Part shown: positions 1 through 14,302 of the stretch, piece after piece
Layout of the letters: every line of letters starts with the position of its first letter
How positions within the stretch are numbered: position 1 is the stretch's first letter
Notes under the pieces: model-generated
What the model saw: the letters and a program-made list of their open reading frames with translations, nothing else
Told to the model about the DNA's origin: nothing
Database searches by the model: none
Made by a program: the position numbers and the translations under genes
Assembly: GCF_003048255.1 (NCBI RefSeq)
Contig: NZ_CP028487.1
Span: 4,922,002-4,986,001, forward strand
DNA length: 64,000 bases
From: Yersinia massiliensis
GTDB lineage: Bacteria > Pseudomonadota > Gammaproteobacteria > Enterobacterales > Enterobacteriaceae
Direction: 5' to 3'

Positions 1-1
1 G

Positions 2-88
2 GTTGAGCAGTTGGATATCAACCAACCGGAAGAGATCGCTGCTTTCATTTGCAGTTGGCTAGAAAAAAATGGAAATAAAACAAAGTGA
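2..88 (+). CDS. C-terminal end of an unidentified protein (partial)
   Basis: The frame is open from the window edge and ends in TGA at 86-88, giving 28 residues that finish EEIAAFICSWLEKNGNKTK. An amphipathic helix of this kind near the end of a protein recalls the last helix of alpha/beta-hydrolases, but so short a tail cannot fix the family. It converges on the rrn operon, whose terminators lie about 85 bp further on. The start is outside the window. Confidence 0.5.
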   Translation, partial: VEQLDINQPEEIAAFICSWLEKNGNKTK

Positions 89-173
89 TAGTCGAGCACT
101 CGTGATCTCGAGCTATTATCTACGCATAAAGTATTTTTTAAGCTGATGGCATCATAGTTTTAAATGACGGCAT

Positions 174-202
174 AAAAAAAGCCCTCTGCTGTGCAGAAGG
201 CT
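174..202 (-). terminator. Distal rrn terminator
   Basis: On the minus strand the stem GCCTTCTGC, loop ACA and arm GCAGAGGGC are followed by a run of seven T. It is the second of two intrinsic terminators downstream of the 5S gene. Confidence 0.85.
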
Positions 203-226
203 TTTCTTTTGACTTTGACCCATAGC

Positions 227-253
227 AAAAACCCCACGCTTTTGGCATGGGGT
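227..253 (-). terminator. Proximal rrn terminator
   Basis: On the minus strand ACCCCA and TGGGGT form a stem followed by TTTT, just after the 5S rRNA. Tandem terminators are usual for rrn operons. Confidence 0.8.
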
Positions 254-266
254 CTCGGCTTATTTG

Positions 267-386
267 ATGCCTGGCAGTGTCCTACTCTCGCATGGGGAGA
301 CCCCACACTACCATCGGCGCTACGGCGTTTCACTTCTGAGTTCGGCATGGGATCAGGTGGGACCACCGCGCTATGGCCGCCAGGCA
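267..386 (-). rRNA. rrf: 5S ribosomal RNA
   Basis: This 120-nt stretch reads on the minus strand from TGCCTGGCGGCC to CACTGCCAGGCAT, with complementary ends forming helix I and the typical gammaproteobacterial core (CCATGCCGAACTCAGAAGTG). It is the last gene of the 16S-tRNA-23S-5S operon and sits about 110 bp after the 23S gene. No tRNA follows it. Confidence 0.97.
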
Positions 387-494
387 AATTCTGTTTCAAT
401 CAACCCGCTACACGTCTCTTCGCGCAGCCAGTCAACCCAATCTCGGAACTTCGCTGAAAATCTCTCAATACCACCAAAACACCTTTGGTGTTGT

Positions 495-3400
<2,906 letters not shown>

Positions 3401-3546
3401 TCACAACCCAAAGATGTTTTATCGTGAAGATAAAGACCTTCATGCTGTGATTATTGAGAGACTCTCACACAGGTTACTGATTATCCCGATACTTCTACGG
3501 TGAGATAATGTTCAGCTGTATGGTTTCAATTTTCAGCTTGTTCCAG

Positions 3547-3560
3547 ATTGTTAAAGAGCA
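3547..3560 (-). promoter_or_regulatory. boxA antitermination site in the 16S-23S spacer
   Basis: The minus strand reads TGCTCTTTAACAAT, the boxA element bound by NusB/S10 in rrn antitermination. It lies about 150 bp before the 23S gene, the usual second boxA of the operon. Confidence 0.8.
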
Positions 3561-3648
3561 ATAGCTTAAACACGACTTGTGAAAGTCATCTTTAAGATAT
3601 TTTCGGTTTCGCAGAACCGGTGATAATGTCTTTCACACATTATCGGAT

Positions 3649-3724
3649 TGGCGTCCCCAAGGGGATTCGAACCCCTGTTACAGCCGTGAAAGGGCAGTGT
3701 CCTAGGCCTCTAGACGATGGGGAC
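3649..3724 (-). tRNA. gltT: tRNA-Glu (anticodon TTC)
   Basis: This 76-nt gene reads on the minus strand GTCCCCATCGTCTAGAGGCC to GGGGACGCCA. It has an encoded CCA, the T-loop GGTTCGAATCC and the anticodon loop CTTTCAC (anticodon TTC). It is the only tRNA in the 16S-23S spacer, as in the E. coli rrnB/C/E/G class of operons. The exact gltT-type name is by analogy. Confidence 0.96.
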
Positions 3725-3921
3725 ACAAAAATGACTACTGAATCACTGATTCAGTATTTTTGTGTAAAGGTGAGAATGTGGTGACACATTCGAACGACTG
3801 ATGCAGTTAAAACTCGATGCCGAGGTTTTATCGCACAATCATCACCCTCATCAACAGGTGCTTTGCTCTATTACATTCATCAGACAATCTGTGTGGACAC
3901 TACGCAATGCGTATCGTGAGG

Positions 3922-5464
<1,543 letters not shown>

Positions 5465-5647
5465 AAGATTTGTTTGATTTGCTACCGAGGTAGCGATGCT
5501 CAAAGATTACTTTCTGCAAATATGCATTCGAACCGAGGTTCAAATGTTTACTGCTTTGGTCACTCTTCAAGACTTTGATATTGCTTCTGCCTGTCGAAAC
5601 AGGCTTCGATATCGTCTTGCGAGTGCCCACACAGATTGTCTGATAAA

Positions 5648-5659
5648 TTGTTAAAGAGC
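5648..5659 (-). promoter_or_regulatory. boxA antitermination site in the rrn leader
   Basis: The minus strand reads GCTCTTTAACAAT in the leader between P2 and the 16S gene. This is the standard Nus-factor loading site of rrn operons. Confidence 0.8.
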
Positions 5660-5710
5660 GTTCGTTACCTGTTAACCTTGCGGTTAATCTGACGGTAACG
5701 CGGGAGGCAG

Positions 5711-5738
5711 ATAATACGCTTTCCCGCTGAAGTGTCAA
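5711..5738 (-). promoter_or_regulatory. rrn promoter P2
   Basis: On the minus strand -35 TTGACA (5733-5738) and -10 TATTAT (5711-5716) are separated by 16 bp, with the context AGCGGGAAAGCG closely resembling E. coli rrn P2. Confidence 0.88.
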
Positions 5739-5828
5739 GATTTTCTTTTTAACTTTCGTTTAAAGAACTTGCTTATCACTTCCTAACCCGGCGATGTTTA
5801 TGTCGTTGTTCCCGGTCAGTGGAGGCGC

Positions 5829-5856
5829 ATTATAGGGAGTTCCTGACAGGCTGCAA
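5829..5856 (-). promoter_or_regulatory. rrn promoter P1
   Basis: On the minus strand -35 TTGCAG (5851-5856) and -10 TATAAT (5829-5834) lie 16 bp apart, followed by the GC-rich discriminator GCGCCTCC that makes P1 responsive to ppGpp and initiating NTPs. An A/T-rich UP-like tract lies upstream (about 5866-5895). The rest of 5465-6010 is rrn leader, upstream activating DNA and the yieP promoter; no gene is seen there. Confidence 0.88.
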
Positions 5857-6010
5857 CCCTTAATTTCAAAAAAGTTTTCAACCGTGTTTTTTTTCAGCAA
5901 TAATGAAGTAATAGGCGGGTTTTTAAACAATTATTACGCTAAACATTCAATCTATGAATGAAACAGTAGAGTAAAATAGAAATATAAGAAGACAGATAGG
6001 ACAAATCACC

Positions 6011-6700
6011 ATGCAACTCAATACCCAACAACAGGCCGCCCAACGTAATCTTTCATATCTGTTGGCCGAAAAAATTGGTCAGCGCATTCTAATAGGTGAA
6101 TATGAGGCCGGTAGCATCTTGCCTGGCGAGATAGAGTTGGGTGAACAGTTTGGTGTCAGTCGTACAGCAGTGCGTGAAGCGGTGAAAATGCTCGCAGCAA
6201 AAGGGATGTTATTACCACGCCCCCGTATTGGTACCCGAGTGATGCCCAAAACAAATTGGAACTACCTTGATCAGGAATTATTGACCTGGTGGATGAACAA
6301 AGAGAATTTCGATCAAGTGATGCAGCACTTCCTTATATTAAGGACATCACTTGAGCCGCAAGCTTGTTCACTCGCCGCAATAAATGCCAATGAGGAACAG
6401 CGCGTGCTGCTAGCTTCATTAATTGCAGAGATGCGGGCGCTGCATAACCACTTTAACCGTGAGCGATGGATTCAGGTGGATGCTCAGTTTCATCAGTTAA
6501 TCTATGAAGCCAGTGGTAACCCATTCTTGACGTCTTTCGCTAATTTGTTCAGTTCGGTATATCACAGTTATTTTCGTGCCATTACCGGCGATGAAGTACT
6601 TCAGCTGCAACACCATCAGGATATTGTTGATGCCATTCTCGCCAGTGATAGCCAAGGGGCCTTATTAGCCTGCCAAGTGTTATTAAAAGAGAAAGATTAG
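6011..6700 (+). CDS. yieP: FadR-subfamily GntR transcriptional regulator YieP
   Basis: The 229-residue protein has an N-terminal winged helix of GntR type (about residues 15-80, with GVSRTAVREAVKMLAAKG as recognition region) and a helical FCD ligand-binding domain after residue 95. It matches E. coli YieP in length and in position between the rrn operon and hsrA. The ATG at 6011 is preceded by GATAGGACAAATCACC, with a weak AGGA ribosome site. It is transcribed away from the rrn operon and towards hsrA, 72 bp away. The ligand is not evident from the sequence. Confidence 0.9.
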   Translation: MQLNTQQQAAQRNLSYLLAEKIGQRILIGEYEAGSILPGEIELGEQFGVSRTAVREAVKMLAAKGMLLPRPRIGTRVMPKTNWNYLDQELLTWWMNKENFDQVMQHFLILRTSLEPQACSLAAINANEEQRVLLASLIAEMRALHNHFNRERWIQVDAQFHQLIYEASGNPFLTSFANLFSSVYHSYFRAITGDEVLQLQHHQDIVDAILASDSQGALLACQVLLKEKD

Positions 6701-6772
6701 CCGCGAGATGTTATTTATATCTCTATATAGAAAGAGGGTACTAACACTCTCTCGATAAAATCAGGACGGACA

Positions 6773-8197
6773 ATGATAAAATCTGCGCGTAGCATGGCGG
6801 GTCTTCCTTGGATAGCCGCCATGGCTTTCTTTATGCAGGCTTTGGATGCCACCATACTGAATACCGCTTTGCCATCAATCGCGGAAAGCCTCAACAGGTC
6901 ACCATTGACCATGCAATCCGCCATTATCAGCTATACCCTAACCGTCGCCATGTTGATTCCTGTTAGTGGATGGTTAGCAGACCGTTTTGGCACTCGGCGG
7001 GTTTTTATTTTGGCGGTATCTCTCTTTACGCTGGGATCGCTTTTGTGTGCACTGTCAGGCTCATTGCCATTTCTCGTTGCCTCACGCGTGATTCAAGGTA
7101 TCGGTGGGGCGATGATGATGCCCGTCGCTCGGCTTGCACTTATTCGAGCCTATCCGCGTAGTGAATTGTTACCGGTACTCAATTTTGTCACGATTCCAGG
7201 ATTAATTGGGCCAGTTTTGGGGCCGCTACTGGGCGGACTACTGGTGACTTACGCCACTTGGCACTGGATTTTTATCCTTAATATCCCAATCGGTATATTA
7301 GGCATTATTTACGCACGTAAATTCATGCCTGACTTCACCATGCCTAAACGCGCGTTTGATTTTATCGGCTTCCTGCTGTTCGGTAGTAGTTTGGTGCTTA
7401 TTTCCGTCAGTTTAGAGATCATGGGGCGACCCGATATTGCCAGTTATCTACCTGCCCTGACGCTAATTAGCGGTTTGTTGATGCTTCTCTTCTATATATT
7501 CCACGCCAAAGGCCACCCGAATCCATTAATTGGTTTGCCACTATTCAAAACCAGAACCTTTTCGGTGGGTATTGCGGGGAACGTAGCCTCACGATTAGGA
7601 ACAGGTTGCGTACCGTTCTTAATGCCACTGATGTTACAGGTTGGATTTGGTTACTCCGCCATTATTGCCGGTTGCATGATGGCACCCACGGCCATTGGTT
7701 CGATGATGGCGAAATCAGCCGTGACGCAGGTATTACGTTCGCTGGGCTATCGCAAAGTCTTAGTGAGTGTCACTGCCATTATCGGTGTGCTAATTGCATT
7801 ATTTGCGTTGCAATCACCGGGCATGTCGCCTTGGTTGATGATCTTGCCACTCTTTGTTTTGGGTATGGCGATGTCGACTCAGTTCACGGCCATGAATACC
7901 ATCACCTTGGCAGACTTAACCGATAACAATGCCAGTTCAGGCAACAGTGTTCTGGCTGTTACTCAACAATTAGCTATCAGTTTTGGGGTTGCCATCAGTG
8001 CGGTGGTATTACGGTTTTATGATGGGATGTCGTTTGGCAATAATGTCGATCACTTCCATTACACCTTTATTACGATGGGCGTGGTGACATTATTCTCCTC
8101 TGCGGTGTTCTTATTACTCAAACCAAAAGATGGCGACAACTTAATTCAGGGCCGCAATGTTAAAAAAGTCTCGCGCCCTGCAGAGAGTGAAGTTTAA
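6773..8197 (+). CDS. hsrA: MFS transporter HsrA, DHA2 drug:H+ antiporter type
   Basis: The 474-residue hydrophobic protein has about 14 predicted membrane segments. It shows the DHA2 signatures: a loop 2-3 motif [13 protein letters not shown] at about 63-75 and the motif C-like segment [13 protein letters not shown] in helix 5. Length and position (between yieP and rbsR) match E. coli HsrA (YieO). The ATG follows AGGACGGACA with good spacing. Its last 4 bp overlap the end of convergent rbsR. Substrate is unknown; export of small toxic molecules is the family role. Confidence 0.9.
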   Translation: MIKSARSMAGLPWIAAMAFFMQALDATILNTALPSIAESLNRSPLTMQSAIISYTLTVAMLIPVSGWLADRFGTRRVFILAVSLFTLGSLLCALSGSLPFLVASRVIQGIGGAMMMPVARLALIRAYPRSELLPVLNFVTIPGLIGPVLGPLLGGLLVTYATWHWIFILNIPIGILGIIYARKFMPDFTMPKRAFDFIGFLLFGSSLVLISVSLEIMGRPDIASYLPALTLISGLLMLLFYIFHAKGHPNPLIGLPLFKTRTFSVGIAGNVASRLGTGCVPFLMPLMLQVGFGYSAIIAGCMMAPTAIGSMMAKSAVTQVLRSLGYRKVLVSVTAIIGVLIALFALQSPGMSPWLMILPLFVLGMAMSTQFTAMNTITLADLTDNNASSGNSVLAVTQQLAISFGVAISAVVLRFYDGMSFGNNVDHFHYTFITMGVVTLFSSAVFLLLKPKDGDNLIQGRNVKKVSRPAESEV

Positions 8198-9195
8198 CGA
8201 ATAGCGACCGACCCACGCTCGATCAACTCGGGAGTGAGAATCAGGATTTGTGGTTCCGCTTCCGGGTTATTCAATCGATGAATCAGCGTATCAATGGCCA
8301 GTTCGCCAAGGTCATCTTTTGGCTGATGAATCGTGGTTAACGGTGGTGTCATGTATTGTGCGATTTCAATATCATCGTAGCCGATAACAGCCATATCTTG
8401 CGGAATCGATAACCCAGCCTGATGCAAGGCCTGATAGACCCCAACAGCCATGGCATCATTACTGGTAAACACGGCATCAGGTGGCTCCGGCAGTTCAAGT
8501 AACTGCTGCATGGCGGCCAAACCACCCCCAAATTCAAAATCACTGGCAACTTCATAGCCATTCGGCACCGGTAAACCAGCACGTGTCATGGCTTGACGGT
8601 AACCTTCCAAACGTTCTTTCGCTGGAGTTTTATCCTGTGGCCCGGCAATACAGGCGATTCGGGTATAGCCTCTGGCAATCAGATATGAGGTTGCCATTTC
8701 TCCGCCAAATAACGAGTTATCTTGAATGACATCGTTCACGCCCTCGAACGGTGCCCAGTCCATCATTATGATCGGCAACGAGGGATAACAACGCAGAATA
8801 TCTTGGGAAGGACGATGACTTTCGGTACACATTAACAGCAGACCATCGACCCGTTTTTGCATTAAGGTTTCAAGACTACGGCTCATGCGATCGATATCGC
8901 CTTCGGTATTACACAGAATCAAACTATAACCGCGCTCATAACAACTGCGTTCTACACCACGAACCACTTCAGCATAAAAGGGGTTACTACTGGCGGTGAC
9001 CAGCATGCCAATAGTCTGAGTTTGTTTCAGTTTTAGGCTACGGGCCAACGCAGAAGGGGCATAGTTGAGTTGACGAATAGCCGATTGCACTTTGTCGCGG
9101 ATAGGGTCGCTGACAAAGCGATTTTTGTTAATCACATGGGAAACAGTCGATGTTGAGACGCCCGCTAAACGGGCGACATCTTTCATAGTGGCCAA
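8194..9195 (-). CDS. rbsR: Ribose operon repressor RbsR (LacI family)
   Basis: The 333-residue protein begins [20 protein letters not shown], the LacI helix-turn-helix and hinge region. A periplasmic-binding-protein-like effector domain follows from about residue 60 (ribose or ribose-5-phosphate sensing in the family). It is the last gene of rbsDACBKR, 2 bp after rbsK, so it is probably expressed within the operon it controls. The expected operators are the two CGAAACGTTTCG palindromes ahead of rbsD. It ends convergently with hsrA, overlapping by 4 bp. Confidence 0.96.
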   Translation of the reverse strand: MATMKDVARLAGVSTSTVSHVINKNRFVSDPIRDKVQSAIRQLNYAPSALARSLKLKQTQTIGMLVTASSNPFYAEVVRGVERSCYERGYSLILCNTEGDIDRMSRSLETLMQKRVDGLLLMCTESHRPSQDILRCYPSLPIIMMDWAPFEGVNDVIQDNSLFGGEMATSYLIARGYTRIACIAGPQDKTPAKERLEGYRQAMTRAGLPVPNGYEVASDFEFGGGLAAMQQLLELPEPPDAVFTSNDAMAVGVYQALHQAGLSIPQDMAVIGYDDIEIAQYMTPPLTTIHQPKDDLGELAIDTLIHRLNNPEAEPQILILTPELIERGSVAIR

Positions 9196-9197
9196 AG

Positions 9198-10124
9198 TTA
9201 TACCTGGCCTTGTAAGAAGCGGTCGATCTCAGCTCGCCATGGAATAGAGGGTTGCGCCCCCGCACGAGTCACTGCAATCGCGGCGGCTGCATGAGCAAAA
9301 CGTACTGCGAGGCCCATTGTTTGGCCTTCTAATAATGCGGTGAGTAAAGCGCCATTAAACGTATCACCAGCAGCAATGGTATCTACCGCATTCACTTTGA
9401 AACCTGCAACCAATTGACCTTTACCCTGTTCGCTGAGCCAAACGCCTCGGCTACCCAAAGTAATGATCACTGTTGCAATCCCTTTATCGTGCAAAATTTG
9501 TGCGGCTTTCGCGGCATCGTCATCTTGCTCAATATGAATACCCGTTAAACGCTCAGCTTCGGTTTCATTCGGGGTAATCATATCCACCAGCGTTAACAGC
9601 TCATCGGGGAGCTCACGCGCAGGGGCCGGATTTAGAATCACCTTCGTCTGATGCTGCTTCGCCAATTTAGCCGCAGCAATCACTGTCTCAAGTGGGGATT
9701 CTAATTGCATGAGTAATGCTTCAGCATCAATGACTTGTTGTTGGTATCGGCTGAGGTAGTCAGGTGTCACAGCAGCATTCGCACCCGCGTTGATACCAAT
9801 AACGTTCTCACCTTCACCATTGACGAAAATCAGTGCCACACCTGTAGTCGTTCCGACAACAGCCTCGATTGGAGTGGTATCAATCTTATCGCTGGCTAAT
9901 TGCCGACGTACTCGTTCACCAATATCATCTTCACCCACACAAGCAATAAACGCGATATTCGCCCCACTACGGCCAGCGGCAACAGCCTGATTCGCGCCTT
10001 TGCCACCGAAAGCAACGTTATACTGCTTCCCGATCACCGTTTCACCCGGACGTGGAAACTGCTCAATGTTCAGAATATGGTCGGCATTGATACTGCCGAG
10101 GACCACCAGCTTACCTGTTTCCAT
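9198..10124 (-). CDS. rbsK: Ribokinase RbsK
   Basis: The 308-residue PfkB-family sugar kinase phosphorylates D-ribose to ribose-5-phosphate with ATP in the cytoplasm. The N-terminal PfkB signature [12 protein letters not shown] lies near residues 41-52. The C-terminal signature [13 protein letters not shown] near 245-257 contains the anion-hole glycines and the catalytic Asp. It lies between rbsB and rbsR. The 77-bp gap from rbsB holds a perfect 14-bp hairpin, so rbsK is likely made at a lower level than the binding protein. Confidence 0.97.
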   Translation of the reverse strand: METGKLVVLGSINADHILNIEQFPRPGETVIGKQYNVAFGGKGANQAVAAGRSGANIAFIACVGEDDIGERVRRQLASDKIDTTPIEAVVGTTTGVALIFVNGEGENVIGINAGANAAVTPDYLSRYQQQVIDAEALLMQLESPLETVIAAAKLAKQHQTKVILNPAPARELPDELLTLVDMITPNETEAERLTGIHIEQDDDAAKAAQILHDKGIATVIITLGSRGVWLSEQGKGQLVAGFKVNAVDTIAAGDTFNGALLTALLEGQTMGLAVRFAHAAAAIAVTRAGAQPSIPWRAEIDRFLQGQV

Positions 10125-10143
10125 CGTATTTATTCCTTTGTCC

Positions 10144-10176
10144 TTGAAGTTGCAGGATTATTTCCTGCAACTTCAA
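10144..10176 (-). promoter_or_regulatory. Intercistronic hairpin between rbsB and rbsK
   Basis: TTGAAGTTGCAGGA (10144-10157) and its exact complement (10163-10176) surround a 5-nt loop. There is no T-run, so it is more likely an mRNA 3'-end stabiliser or partial terminator protecting the abundant rbsB message than a full terminator. Confidence 0.75.
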
Positions 10177-10201
10177 TTACCATGGGTATTTTAATTGATC
10201 T

Positions 10202-11089
10202 TTATTTGGTGACTAACTTCAAGTCAACGGGGATAACAGCCTGTACTTTCTCGCCTTTTAAGACTTTATCTGCTGTTTCAACGCCAATCACACCAATTTG
10301 GTCAGGGCGTTGAGCGATAGTTGCGCCCAGTTTACCGCTTTCAACCGCTTTAATCCCATCGTCGGTGCCGTCAAACCCTACCACTAGCACATCTGTTTTG
10401 CCTGCGGTCTGCAAGGCACGCAATGCACCCAATGCCATTTCATCGTTCTGAGCAAAAACAGCCTGCACGGTCGGATGCGCAGTCAGCAAGTTCTGCATGA
10501 CGTTCAAGCCCTTAGTGCGGTCAAAATCAGCAGGTTGGCTGGCCAGTAATTGGAATTTGTTCTTTTCCATTGACTGTTTAAAGCCTTCGCCACGTTCACG
10601 GGCGGCAGATGCCCCAGCAATCCCTTCCAACTGAATAACTTTCGCATCGCTACCCAATTTCTTGGCAATAAAATCACCGGCCATTTTGCCGCCGAAACGG
10701 TTATCAGATGCAACGTGGCTCACCACAGTGCCCGCGTTAGCCAGACGGTCAAGGGTGATAACTGGAATGTTAGCCTGATTTGCCATTTTTACTGCGTTAC
10801 CCACAGCATCTGAGTCTGTTGGGTTAATCAGCAGAATTTTAGTGCCACGAACGGTTAAGTCCTGCACGTTCGCCAGCTCTTTAGCAGGGTTGTTTTGCGA
10901 ATCCAAGACCACCAAGTTGTAACCCAGTTTGTCTGCTTCTTTTTGGGCACCCTCTTTCATTGAAACAAAGAACGGGTTATTCAGCGTGGAAACAACCAAT
11001 GCGATAGTGTCTTTTGCCAGCGCATTAGCACTGACGGTGGCGCTTAATGCAACAACTGAGATCAAGGTAGCCAGTTTCTTCATTTTCAT
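10202..11089 (-). CDS. rbsB: D-ribose-binding periplasmic protein RbsB
   Basis: The 295-residue protein has a Sec signal peptide ([25 protein letters not shown], cleavage about residue 25). A type I periplasmic binding fold follows, nearly identical to E. coli RbsB in blocks such as [16 protein letters not shown] and [15 protein letters not shown]. It delivers ribose to RbsAC and in E. coli also to the Trg chemoreceptor. The ATG at 11089 is preferred over an upstream GTG at 11095, by comparison with E. coli and for a normal signal-peptide length. It lies 65 bp after rbsC. Confidence 0.97.
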   Translation of the reverse strand: MKMKKLATLISVVALSATVSANALAKDTIALVVSTLNNPFFVSMKEGAQKEADKLGYNLVVLDSQNNPAKELANVQDLTVRGTKILLINPTDSDAVGNAVKMANQANIPVITLDRLANAGTVVSHVASDNRFGGKMAGDFIAKKLGSDAKVIQLEGIAGASAARERGEGFKQSMEKNKFQLLASQPADFDRTKGLNVMQNLLTAHPTVQAVFAQNDEMALGALRALQTAGKTDVLVVGFDGTDDGIKAVESGKLGATIAQRPDQIGVIGVETADKVLKGEKVQAVIPVDLKLVTK

Positions 11090-11154
11090 GGTCACTATTC
11101 CTGTAGGGATTTAGCAAATTCAATTTAGTAGGCATTATTGCTGCGTAAAATAGC

Positions 11155-12120
11155 CTACTGCTTTTTGTTATCTACCAACACCGCGAGCAAGATAACCACT
11201 GCTTTCACGATCATTTGGTAGTAAGAGGAGACGCCCAATAAATTCAAACCGTTATTCAAGAAACCGAGGATTAACGCACCGATCAGCGTGCCGACGATCC
11301 GCCCTTTCCCACCCGCAAGGCTCGTACCGCCTAGAACGACGGCTGCAATGGCGTCCAGTTCATAACCTGTACCGGCCGTGGGTTGCGCAGACGACAAGCG
11401 AGCCACTTCGATAATTCCCGCCAATGCCGCTAACAATCCACAGAGCGAATAAACAATAATTTTAACTTTATCAACACTGATACCAGAGAGCCGTGTGGCA
11501 GACTCATTACCGCCTAACGCATAGATATAGCGACCTAAACGGGTGTGGTGCAACATGTACCATGCAGCAATAAAGACGATTGCCATCAACCAGATAGGCG
11601 TTGGAATGCCGAATGGGCGACCAATACCGAACCAGCCAAAGGTGTCTGCCACATCAGTGAAACCGGTATTGATCGGGCTACCATTGGTGTAAACCATGGT
11701 CACGCCACGCAGTAACAGCATCATGACCAGTGTGGCGATAAACGCCTGCACTTTACCTTTGGCAACGATGACGCCAGTAATACCACCAATGAATGCCCCC
11801 AGAGCCAGTGCTGCGGCAACGGCCACCAAGGCATTAACTTCTAATCCGACGATTGAGGCGGCCACTGCGCCGGTCAGTGCCAATAATGACCCCACTGACA
11901 GATCAATACCGGAAGTCAGGATAACCAGTGTCATCCCAACGGCCATAATGGCGTTGACGGATGTCTGCTGGAGAATGTTAAACAAGTTATTGACGGTAAA
12001 AAAGTTTGGGCTTAGTGACGAAACCACAGCAATCAGCACCAGCAGCGCAATCAGTGATTTTTGTTCTAATAACCATTCTTTACTGAACCAGCGTTTTGTC
12101 TGGATCGTTTGGGAACTCAT
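11155..12120 (-). CDS. rbsC: Ribose ABC transporter permease RbsC
   Basis: The 321-residue inner-membrane protein has 8-10 hydrophobic segments. It carries the conserved permease signature of carbohydrate-2 transporters (SGIDLSVGSLLAL near residues 70-82 and GRIVGTLIGALILGFLNNGLNLLGVSSYYQ near the end). Two copies form the ribose pore with the ATPase RbsA. It is transcribed after rbsA; the 87-bp gap contains short repeats of the type TGATTAATAATG and TTGATAATC. Confidence 0.96.
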   Translation of the reverse strand: MSSQTIQTKRWFSKEWLLEQKSLIALLVLIAVVSSLSPNFFTVNNLFNILQQTSVNAIMAVGMTLVILTSGIDLSVGSLLALTGAVAASIVGLEVNALVAVAAALALGAFIGGITGVIVAKGKVQAFIATLVMMLLLRGVTMVYTNGSPINTGFTDVADTFGWFGIGRPFGIPTPIWLMAIVFIAAWYMLHHTRLGRYIYALGGNESATRLSGISVDKVKIIVYSLCGLLAALAGIIEVARLSSAQPTAGTGYELDAIAAVVLGGTSLAGGKGRIVGTLIGALILGFLNNGLNLLGVSSYYQMIVKAVVILLAVLVDNKKQ

Positions 12121-12207
12121 ATCTGGTTACTCCTGCTCTACGCGCTATGACCTATTAATAATCAGCTAATTGATGATCGACTGATTAATAATGGGCTTAT
12201 TGATAAT

Positions 12208-13707
12208 CTACTTATCAGTAAATTGTTTGCCGACGGCTGCTGCCATCAACACTTCTTGGGTAGCCTGTTCAATCGAGAACTCGCCGCTTAACTGGCCTTC
12301 ATGCATCACAAGGATACGGTCACTCATACCGAGCACTTCCGGCATTTCTGAGGAAACAAGAATGATGCTCAACCCTTCTTCTTTGAATTGATTGATTAAC
12401 TGGTAAATCTCTTTTTTGGCCCCGACGTCAACTCCACGCGTAGGCTCATCAAGGATCAATACCTTCGGACGAGTCATCAAACCGCGCGCAATCGCGACTT
12501 TCTGCTGATTACCACCGGATAACAAACCAATAGGCTGTTCCATGGACGGTGTTTTGATATTAAATAAGCGAATGAAATCGGCGACTGCCTGCTGTTCGTC
12601 CGCATGTTTGAGTGAACCACCCGTGCGACTGAAATAACGTAGTGCAGTCAAAGACATATTCTCTTTAACTGACATGCCAAGCACTAAGCCATCCCGCTTA
12701 CGATCTTCAGAAATGTAAACAATGCCGTTTGCTAAACCATCCTGAGGTGAATGGGTAACCACTTCACGGCCATCCAACATAATAAATCCGGACTTACGTG
12801 GTAGCGCGCCATAGATGATTTTCATCAATTCCGTGCGACCCGCGCCCATCAAACCCGCCACGCCGAGGATCTCACCACGATGCAAGGTAAAACTGACATT
12901 ACTCACGCCTGGGCCACACAGCTGTTTGACCTGCAAGCGCTTTTCGCCACGGGGTAAATTCAGGCGTGGATATTGCTCTTCTAACTTGCGGCCAACCATC
13001 ATCTCAATCAGGGTATTTTCGGTCAGCTCGCTAACCGGTTTTTCTGCAATGAACTGCCCATCTCGGAAAACAGTAACGTCATCGCAAATTTCAAAAATTT
13101 CTTTTAGCCGATGAGAGATATAAACGATGCCACGGCCTTCAGCTTTCAACTCTTTAATGACGTTAAATAGAGAAGCGGTTTCGGTATCAGTAAGGGCGTC
13201 AGTGGGTTCGTCCATAATGATGACTTTGGATTCAAAGCTCAGCACTTTGGCGATTTCCACCATTTGCTGATCACCAATGGACAATTCCCCCACCAGCCGG
13301 TGGCTGCTGTAATGAATATTGAGGCGCGCCAACAGTAAATCAGCTTCGGCATACATCTTTTTCCAATCGATGCCACCAAAGCGATTAACGAACTCGCGTC
13401 CTAAAAAGATGTTTTCTGCGATGGTTAGTTGCGGGATCAGGTTAAGTTCCTGATGAATAATGCCAATGCCCGCTTCCTGCGAGTCTTTTGGGCCATTAAA
13501 CACCACTTCTTTACCCATGAAATGCTGACTGCCGGCATCCTTACTGTAGATACCCGTCAGCACTTTCATCATGGTCGATTTTCCCGCCCCATTTTCGCCC
13601 ACCAGTGCCATCACCCTGCCAGGATAGACGCTGAGCGCGGCACCGGAGAGTGCTTTGACGCCGGGAAAGGCTTTATCAATCCCTTTCAGTTGCAGCAAAG
13701 GTTGCAT
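12208..13707 (-). CDS. rbsA: Ribose ABC transporter ATP-binding protein RbsA
   Basis: The 499-residue protein has two fused nucleotide-binding domains. The first has Walker A GENGAGKS (about 37-44), signature LSIGDQQ and Walker [14 protein letters not shown]. The second has a degenerate Walker A (GLMGAGRTE), the signature LLSGGNQQ and a conserved Walker B ([12 protein letters not shown]). One weak and one canonical site is typical of sugar ABC importers. It starts 7 bp after the rbsD stop. Confidence 0.97.
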   Translation of the reverse strand: MQPLLQLKGIDKAFPGVKALSGAALSVYPGRVMALVGENGAGKSTMMKVLTGIYSKDAGSQHFMGKEVVFNGPKDSQEAGIGIIHQELNLIPQLTIAENIFLGREFVNRFGGIDWKKMYAEADLLLARLNIHYSSHRLVGELSIGDQQMVEIAKVLSFESKVIIMDEPTDALTDTETASLFNVIKELKAEGRGIVYISHRLKEIFEICDDVTVFRDGQFIAEKPVSELTENTLIEMMVGRKLEEQYPRLNLPRGEKRLQVKQLCGPGVSNVSFTLHRGEILGVAGLMGAGRTELMKIIYGALPRKSGFIMLDGREVVTHSPQDGLANGIVYISEDRKRDGLVLGMSVKENMSLTALRYFSRTGGSLKHADEQQAVADFIRLFNIKTPSMEQPIGLLSGGNQQKVAIARGLMTRPKVLILDEPTRGVDVGAKKEIYQLINQFKEEGLSIILVSSEMPEVLGMSDRILVMHEGQLSGEFSIEQATQEVLMAAAVGKQFTDK

Positions 13708-13714
13708 AAATGCC

Positions 13715-14134
13715 TCAGAAGGTTACGCCGGAGCAGAGAATGATGTTAGCAAAGGGGGAACATTCCCCGCTACGAATCACTGCCCGGCTTTGTTTAGTTT
13801 GTTCTTTAAAAGCTTCATGGCTGATATAGCGTAAAACTATTTGGTTTCCCTGGTGCTGCTCAAGTTGTGTTAACTGGGCGAGTAACGCTTCATGGAGTTG
13901 CGGATTATTTTTGACGATCTCCTGTGCAAGGTACGCAATCTCAACCTGCATTTCTTGTGTTACCACCTCAAGAACCTGTAGGAAACCAGGGACACCTTGC
14001 GTCAGTGCCAGATCGATACGTGTGGTGGTTGCCGGTATCGGCAGCCCCGCATCACCTATCACCAGCTGATCGGTATGACCCAAGCGGGAGATAACAGCAG
14101 AAATTTCAGAATTCAGTAATGCGCCTTTTTTCAT
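13715..14134 (-). CDS. rbsD: D-ribose pyranase RbsD
   Basis: The 139-residue protein converts beta-pyranose to beta-furanose ribose, the form RbsK uses. The family motif [17 protein letters not shown] (about residues 18-34) carries the catalytic His20 region, and the C-terminus [19 protein letters not shown] completes the inter-subunit active site. The start [10 protein letters not shown] at 14134 is chosen over an in-frame ATG 4 codons upstream, by length (139 as in E. coli) and its ribosome site TTGGAGTTGAAA. It is first in the rbs operon, immediately behind an RbsR-type operator. Confidence 0.96.
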   Translation of the reverse strand: MKKGALLNSEISAVISRLGHTDQLVIGDAGLPIPATTTRIDLALTQGVPGFLQVLEVVTQEMQVEIAYLAQEIVKNNPQLHEALLAQLTQLEQHQGNQIVLRYISHEAFKEQTKQSRAVIRSGECSPFANIILCSGVTF

Positions 14135-14146
14135 TTTCAACTCCAA

Positions 14147-14164
14147 CAGCGAAACGTTTCGCTG
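14147..14164. promoter_or_regulatory. RbsR operator O1 (rbsD-proximal)
   Basis: A perfect 18-bp palindrome CAGCGAAACGTTTCGCTG lies 13 bp before the rbsD start codon. LacI-family repressors such as RbsR bind CGAAACGTTTCG-type sites, and E. coli rbs has a site of this kind. Confidence 0.9.
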
Positions 14165-14225
14165 ATACTGAGTTTAGAAAAAATAGCGCAGAAGGCAAAC
14201 CTCAATTGATGAAATTGTGATCGCC

Positions 14226-14243
14226 ATCGAAACGTTTCGCTGA
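14226..14243. promoter_or_regulatory. RbsR operator O2 (upstream)
   Basis: A second copy of the 12-bp core CGAAACGTTTCG (14228-14239) lies 78 bp centre to centre from O1. A CRP-like half site TGTGA (14216-14220) lies next to it. Two operators flanking the promoter region suggest repression by looping. Confidence 0.82.
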
Positions 14244-14272
14244 ATGAATAAATGAGAGGGGCATTGAAATGA

Positions 14273-14299
14273 GAAAGGCCGCTTATTATCGCGGCCTCT
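14273..14299 (-). terminator. kup terminator
   Basis: On the minus strand AGGCCGC and GCGGCCT form a stem followed by TTCTC, 4 bp after the kup stop codon. The T-run is short. Confidence 0.65.
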
Positions 14300-14302
14300 A
14301 GG

